DNA of 64,000 nucleotides, taken from the NCBI GenBank assembly GCA_016765495.1, contig JAESPV010000095.1, forward strand, positions 62,001 to 126,000, given 5' to 3'. This document shows positions 59,864 to 64,000 of this stretch, piece by piece. This stretch comes from Desulfocapsa sp. GTDB lineage: Bacteria > Desulfobacterota > Desulfobulbia > Desulfobulbales > Desulfocapsaceae. The position numbers and the translations under genes were made by a program. The notes below the pieces were generated by a model. That model was not told the origin of the DNA, did no database searches, and worked only from the letters and a program-made list of their open reading frames with translations. The stretch's first letter is position 1; the number at the start of each line of letters is the position of its first letter.

Positions 59864-61012
59864 TTAATATGCTTCGTGATCCGTTACCTCCTCCACTGAA
59901 AGCTTCTGTGAATCCATCTTTTTCCAAAGATAGGCTATGTAGGCAAGAACAAAGGGAATACCCAATGCCACATAGGTCATGATCTTCAGAGTATACTCAC
60001 TTGATGACGCATTATAAATAGTGAGGCTCGATTGCAGGTCAAAGGTTGAAGGATAAAATGCTGTACCATTGAATGCGGGTAAACAAAGTACACACAACCC
60101 TACAAGCACTGTACCAAGCCCAGCTGGCCATATTCCTTTGACACTCCCCTTACGCGCACCAAGAATCACCCCCCAGGTGACCAGTCCTATACCAGCAAGC
60201 AATGATAGAAGGAGATGCGGAAGAGCAAGCAGGTTAAAGAAATATTTAAAAGAAACCATTGACACCACCCCGTTCTCATCCACACCAAATCCTTTTCTCA
60301 ACAGGATTGAAACAAGCACATAAAGCAGGAAAGGAAGCGAACAGATAAAGTTTGTCAAGACGGCTTTACGTAATCTTTGTTCCATGGCAGAAACGGCACC
60401 AAGATCCAGATTGTTGAGTAGATAGAGTGCACCAAGTACTCGCGCATTGAAGACAAGAAAGAGACCAAGTGACAGGTTGAAAAGTGAAAATGCGGCTTCC
60501 AGTCCTCGGAGATTCACACCTCCAAGGGTATATTTCCAGGTAACCTGATTCATGTCATTGAGTACAAAAGATGAGCCGGTGTAAAAGGTACCAACAGCAG
60601 CACCAATGAGCAGAATGCCGACAGAACCGTTAATAAACATACACAGCTCATAGCTTTTTGTTCCCCATACATTACCCGGTTTTGTTCGATACTCATAACT
60701 CACGGCCTGAATAATAAAGGAAAAAAGAATAAGCATCCACACCCAGTAAGCGCCGCCAAAACTGGTGGAGTAAAATTTTGGAAATGCGGCAAAAAGGACC
60801 CCGCCAAACAGAACCAGGGTGGTAAAGGGGAGTTCCCATTTGCGCCCTAAAGAGTTTACAACAAAAGCACTTTCAGTTTCAGTCTTTGCCACCTGCCAAA
60901 GCAGGGTTTGCCCTCCCTGAACCAGGTTAAGAAAGAGAAAAAGTGCACCAACAACTGAGCAGATAACCCACCATAATTGCTGCAAGGTTACGTAATCTAA
61001 ATTTGATATCAT
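59864..61012 (-). CDS. cydB: Cytochrome bd ubiquinol oxidase subunit II
   Basis: LQQLWWVICSVVGALFLFLNLVQGGQTLLW; overlaps cydA. Confidence 0.92.
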   Translation of the reverse strand: MISNLDYVTLQQLWWVICSVVGALFLFLNLVQGGQTLLWQVAKTETESAFVVNSLGRKWELPFTTLVLFGGVLFAAFPKFYSTSFGGAYWVWMLILFSFIIQAVSYEYRTKPGNVWGTKSYELCMFINGSVGILLIGAAVGTFYTGSSFVLNDMNQVTWKYTLGGVNLRGLEAAFSLFNLSLGLFLVFNARVLGALYLLNNLDLGAVSAMEQRLRKAVLTNFICSLPFLLYVLVSILLRKGFGVDENGVVSMVSFKYFFNLLALPHLLLSLLAGIGLVTWGVILGARKGSVKGIWPAGLGTVLVGLCVLCLPAFNGTAFYPSTFDLQSSLTIYNASSSEYTLKIMTYVALGIPFVLAYIAYLWKKMDSQKLSVEEVTDHEAY

Positions 61013-62547
61013 TTTGTATGGCCCTCCGGTCCAGCTGCTATTGCTTTGAGCATAATGGATACTTCAGCAATCAAAAGCAGAGAAAAAACCACTGCAAACG
61101 CTGTAAATGAGACTTGGACAGCAGTGGCGGAAAGATCAGTTGTGGAAATTTTCACCGGCATCAACCCCTGAATAGCCCAGGGCTGACGGCCGACCTCTGC
61201 AGTTACCCAACCAGCCTGTTGAGCAAGAAGTGCCAGAAAACTGGCAAAAATACCAACAGGAAGCAACCATCGTTTTTCCGTCAGGGTTCCTTTTAAACTA
61301 AAAAAAAGAAATGCTCCAAAGATCACGGGAAAGAGTGACCCCACGGCTGCCATCAGATGAAAAGAATTAAAAACCAGAGCAACCGGTGGGATAGCTTCTT
61401 CTGGAGTGTCAAGATAGCCGTATCCCATAAAATCCTTATTCACGCCAAATCGGGTAAGGGCGTCCTCAGCAGCAGCAGCATCCTGATCTTTTTTTGCCTG
61501 CTTAAAGGCTAGCAAATCGGCAACGGCAAGCTTTCCTTTTTCCATTTTGGTGTTTACACCCATAATGTTTTCTTCTGCATTACCGTACACCAGGTCATCG
61601 ATACCCGGCACAAAAGAATCCAGCTCACGGTTGGCAAGCAGCGATAATACGAGAGGAATTTTCACTTCAAACAAAAATGCATCCTGAGAATCTCCTGCTG
61701 TCTTTTTATTATTGAGAATTCCAAAGGCCACAAGACCGGCCCCGCGTTCCCCTTTATAAAGACCTTCCATGGCAGCAAGCTTCATTGGCTGTTTCTGGGC
61801 TACTTCATAGGCAGACTCATCCCCGGTAAATGCAACAAAAGTGGATGAAACAAGGCCAAAAACAGCTGCCACCACTATTGATTTTTTGGCCATTTCCACA
61901 TGTCGTCCCTTGATAAGATACCAGCAGGAAACACTGATAACAAAGGCTGCACCCACCACAAAACAGGATGAAGATGTATGGGTAAACTTGGTTATTGCAA
62001 TGGGATTAAAGACAACTTCTGCAAAATTCTGCATCTCAAACCGGGCGGAATCTGCATTGAATGCCATACCGACAGGGTTCTGCATCCAGGCATTGGCAAT
62101 CAAAATCCAAACAGCAGACAGATTAGAACCAACGGCCACCATACAGGTGGAAAAACAGTGAAACCCTTTGGATACCCTGTTCCAGCCAAAAAACATGACT
62201 GCAAAAAAACCGGCTTCCAGGAAAAAAGCAAAGAGCCCCTCAATGGCAAGAGGTGCAGCAAAAATATCACCCACCATCCAGGAGTAATTGGACCAGTTGG
62301 TTCCAAACTGAAACTCCAGTATAATCCCTGTGGCAATACCACAGGCAAAGTTAATAACAAAAAGAGTCATCCAGAAACGGGTAATTCGTTTCCACTCCTC
62401 ATTTCCTGTTTTGAGGTAAATGAGCTCAAAAAATGCACACAGAACTGACAACCCAAGTGTTAACGGCACAAAAATCCAGTGAAACATCGCCGTAAACGCG
62501 AACTGAGCCCTCGACCAGTCCACTAAACTGGGATCCACATCAATCAT
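61009..62547 (-). CDS. cydA: Cytochrome bd ubiquinol oxidase subunit I
   Basis: WSRAQFAFTAMFHWIFVPLTLGLS, GRQPWAIQGLMPV, conserved His/Met. Confidence 0.97.
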   Translation of the reverse strand: MIDVDPSLVDWSRAQFAFTAMFHWIFVPLTLGLSVLCAFFELIYLKTGNEEWKRITRFWMTLFVINFACGIATGIILEFQFGTNWSNYSWMVGDIFAAPLAIEGLFAFFLEAGFFAVMFFGWNRVSKGFHCFSTCMVAVGSNLSAVWILIANAWMQNPVGMAFNADSARFEMQNFAEVVFNPIAITKFTHTSSSCFVVGAAFVISVSCWYLIKGRHVEMAKKSIVVAAVFGLVSSTFVAFTGDESAYEVAQKQPMKLAAMEGLYKGERGAGLVAFGILNNKKTAGDSQDAFLFEVKIPLVLSLLANRELDSFVPGIDDLVYGNAEENIMGVNTKMEKGKLAVADLLAFKQAKKDQDAAAAEDALTRFGVNKDFMGYGYLDTPEEAIPPVALVFNSFHLMAAVGSLFPVIFGAFLFFSLKGTLTEKRWLLPVGIFASFLALLAQQAGWVTAEVGRQPWAIQGLMPVKISTTDLSATAVQVSFTAFAVVFSLLLIAEVSIMLKAIAAGPEGHTK

Positions 62548-62562
62548 TTTCTCCTCCCTTTA

Positions 62563-62598
62563 TTAATTAATTAATTAGTTAGTTAGTTAGTTAATTAG
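62563..62598. repeat. Tetranucleotide repeat (TTAR)9
   Basis: TTAA TTAA TTAA TTAG TTAG TTAG TTAG TTAA TTAG between the DUF4492 gene stop and the cydA RBS. Confidence 0.9.
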
Positions 62599-62824
62599 TA
62601 GCGGATGGCCTGGTTAGCTGCTCCAGTACGTAATCACCACGTTGTTTATCTGTTTCAAAATTGGTTTCTAAATAGTTTGGAAAAAAGAACACCTCGAGTA
62701 CAGCAAACATGACAAAAAACTTTATGAAGACAATCTTCCACAACGTTTTCCCCACAGTCATCTGGGTAAACCCATCACGAAACAAGTTAAATACTTTTAC
62801 CATAAATTCAACCATTTGCGTCAT
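62591..62824 (-). CDS. DUF4492 family small membrane protein (cyd operon)
   Basis: VKVFNLFRDGFTQMTVGKTLWKIVFIKFFVMFAVLEVFFFPNYL; directly upstream of cydA. Confidence 0.82.
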   Translation of the reverse strand: MTQMVEFMVKVFNLFRDGFTQMTVGKTLWKIVFIKFFVMFAVLEVFFFPNYLETNFETDKQRGDYVLEQLTRPSATN

Positions 62825-63028
62825 CCTCCTTCTTTTTCCATAACAATCTATGATTTATAAAGAACATCATGCCCTGCGGGCAAAGCGTATTAGGTATTTG
62901 GTATTCGGTATCAGCAACTTATAACATATATAGGAAAAATTCTCGCAAAAACTTTACCTTTCAGGTACACGAACGTGTAACATTCTGAAACAATCACAGA
63001 AAAGCTACAGGATTCTTTTGGCAGTATC

Positions 63029-64000
63029 TTATTCGTCACTCCCGCAAGCGTTGTAAAACTCCTCAGTATCAATAACTTTCATTAACATATCAACGAGGAA
63101 AGGATCGAATTGGATTCCTGAAAATTTTCGAAGTTCTTCCTCTGCTTCTTCTCTGTTCTTGCCAACTTTTCCGGTCACCGGGGCCACCATGGCAACAAAA
63201 GAGTCCACCAGTGTGAAGATCCTGGCAGCCATGGGAATCTCATTGCCCTTTAACCCATCCGGATACCCGGATCCGTCAAAAAGCTCATGGTGGGCATAAA
63301 GGATCACTCGCTCAGAGGCAAAGAGATCAAACATGGTGGTCAGTTCTCGCAGCATAAGCGGTTGATCCAATACCACTTCTTCCTGCAGATCACTCAGAGG
63401 TCCATCTATTCCAAGGGAAGAATCGTAAATATAACAACGAAAAAGATCATGAAGTTTAATGGCCCGGCGAAAGGAATGAATAAGCTGATCAGGAAGATTC
63501 AACTGTTCAGCCAGACGATCAAGAACTTTAGTAAAAAGGAGGTTACGATCTGCAAGCATTTCGTATTCTCGAGTCTGCGCATGAACCATGGCTTCAAAAG
63601 AAGCAAGGGTCATGGCACGGGATTTTTCTATAGTTGCGGCGAGTTGGCTCTTCTGAGCCATTCCTATCATATCACTTATATGATCAACAACTCCGCCATG
63701 ATGCCCCCCAGAGGGTTTAAAATGACAAACCCTGTTTCGCCCTTCAGCTTTAGCCCGATAGAGAGCATTATCCACACAATCAATAACAACTCCAGCAGAT
63801 TCTGTTTCCGAACCAAACCCTGAATAGACCCCGATTGACACCGTTACATAACGGCTGTGTCTGGAGTTTGCAAAAACACTACTTGCAATTTTTTTTCTTA
63901 TTTTTTCGGCAACTATCCCCGCCTGCTTTTTATCAATACTCGGCAGGATAATCAGAAACTCTTCACCTCCATAGCGGCCAAAGATATCTGATCCCCTCAA
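63029..64000 (-). CDS. GGDEF + HD-GYP-type protein (5' end beyond window)
   Basis: GRYGGEEFLIILP and VTVSIGV; C-terminal HHELFDGSGYPDGLKGNEIPMAARIFTLVDSF. Confidence 0.9.
   Translation of the reverse strand: MRGSDIFGRYGGEEFLIILPSIDKKQAGIVAEKIRKKIASSVFANSRHSRYVTVSIGVYSGFGSETESAGVVIDCVDNALYRAKAEGRNRVCHFKPSGGHHGGVVDHISDMIGMAQKSQLAATIEKSRAMTLASFEAMVHAQTREYEMLADRNLLFTKVLDRLAEQLNLPDQLIHSFRRAIKLHDLFRCYIYDSSLGIDGPLSDLQEEVVLDQPLMLRELTTMFDLFASERVILYAHHELFDGSGYPDGLKGNEIPMAARIFTLVDSFVAMVAPVTGKVGKNREEAEEELRKFSGIQFDPFLVDMLMKVIDTEEFYNACGSDE

Noticed and set aside
1-64000. CRISPR arrays, rRNA genes, complete insertion sequences or prophage
   Set aside because: No regularly spaced repeats, rRNA-like sequence, transposase or phage structural genes were seen.
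1-64000. Selenoprotein genes with in-frame TGA, prompted by the tRNA-Sec
   Set aside because: The in-frame TGA seen in the DUF1016 remnant accompanies a frameshift and decay; no intact Sec-type (e.g. CxxU) context was found by eye. A SECIS search was not possible.

Overview
This 64 kb window looks like chromosomal DNA from a Gram-negative anaerobe, probably a Desulfobulbales-like Desulfobacterota. The lineage is inferred from gene content only. Most of it is housekeeping DNA: gap-rimI-pgk-tpiA-secG-tRNA-Leu(GAG), queC, pyrBC, lepB, pilMNOP plus secretin components, secB, uvrA, glyQ, tRNA-Sec, aspS-hisS, pcnB, monomeric icd, a dnaA-family gene, comF, bamA, mfd and cydAB. One accessory patch (about 2.0-5.9 kb) is a graveyard of toxin-antitoxin and defence-type genes next to tRNA-Leu. 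It holds hipB with palindromic operators, a hipA pseudogene, an AbiEi fragment, a DUF234-type ATPase, a decayed DUF1016/YhcG gene on the opposite strand, a possible RhuM tail and a truncated pRiA4b ORF-3-like gene. Features missing from the ORF track include a probable CydX-like 31-aa ORF after cydB, a selenocysteine tRNA, two inverted-repeat (MITE/REP-like) elements, a 22-bp AT-rich hairpin between dnaA and icd, and a TTAR tetranucleotide repeat directly before the cydA RBS. The best candidates for undescribed biology are a 597-aa Cys-rich orphan protein (29641-31434), a 753-aa AAA+ ATPase with an unusual N-terminal region beside an Hpt protein (56876-59571), and a split, hybrid pilus-secretin locus (17827-21546). 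All family calls come from motif reading; no searches were run.
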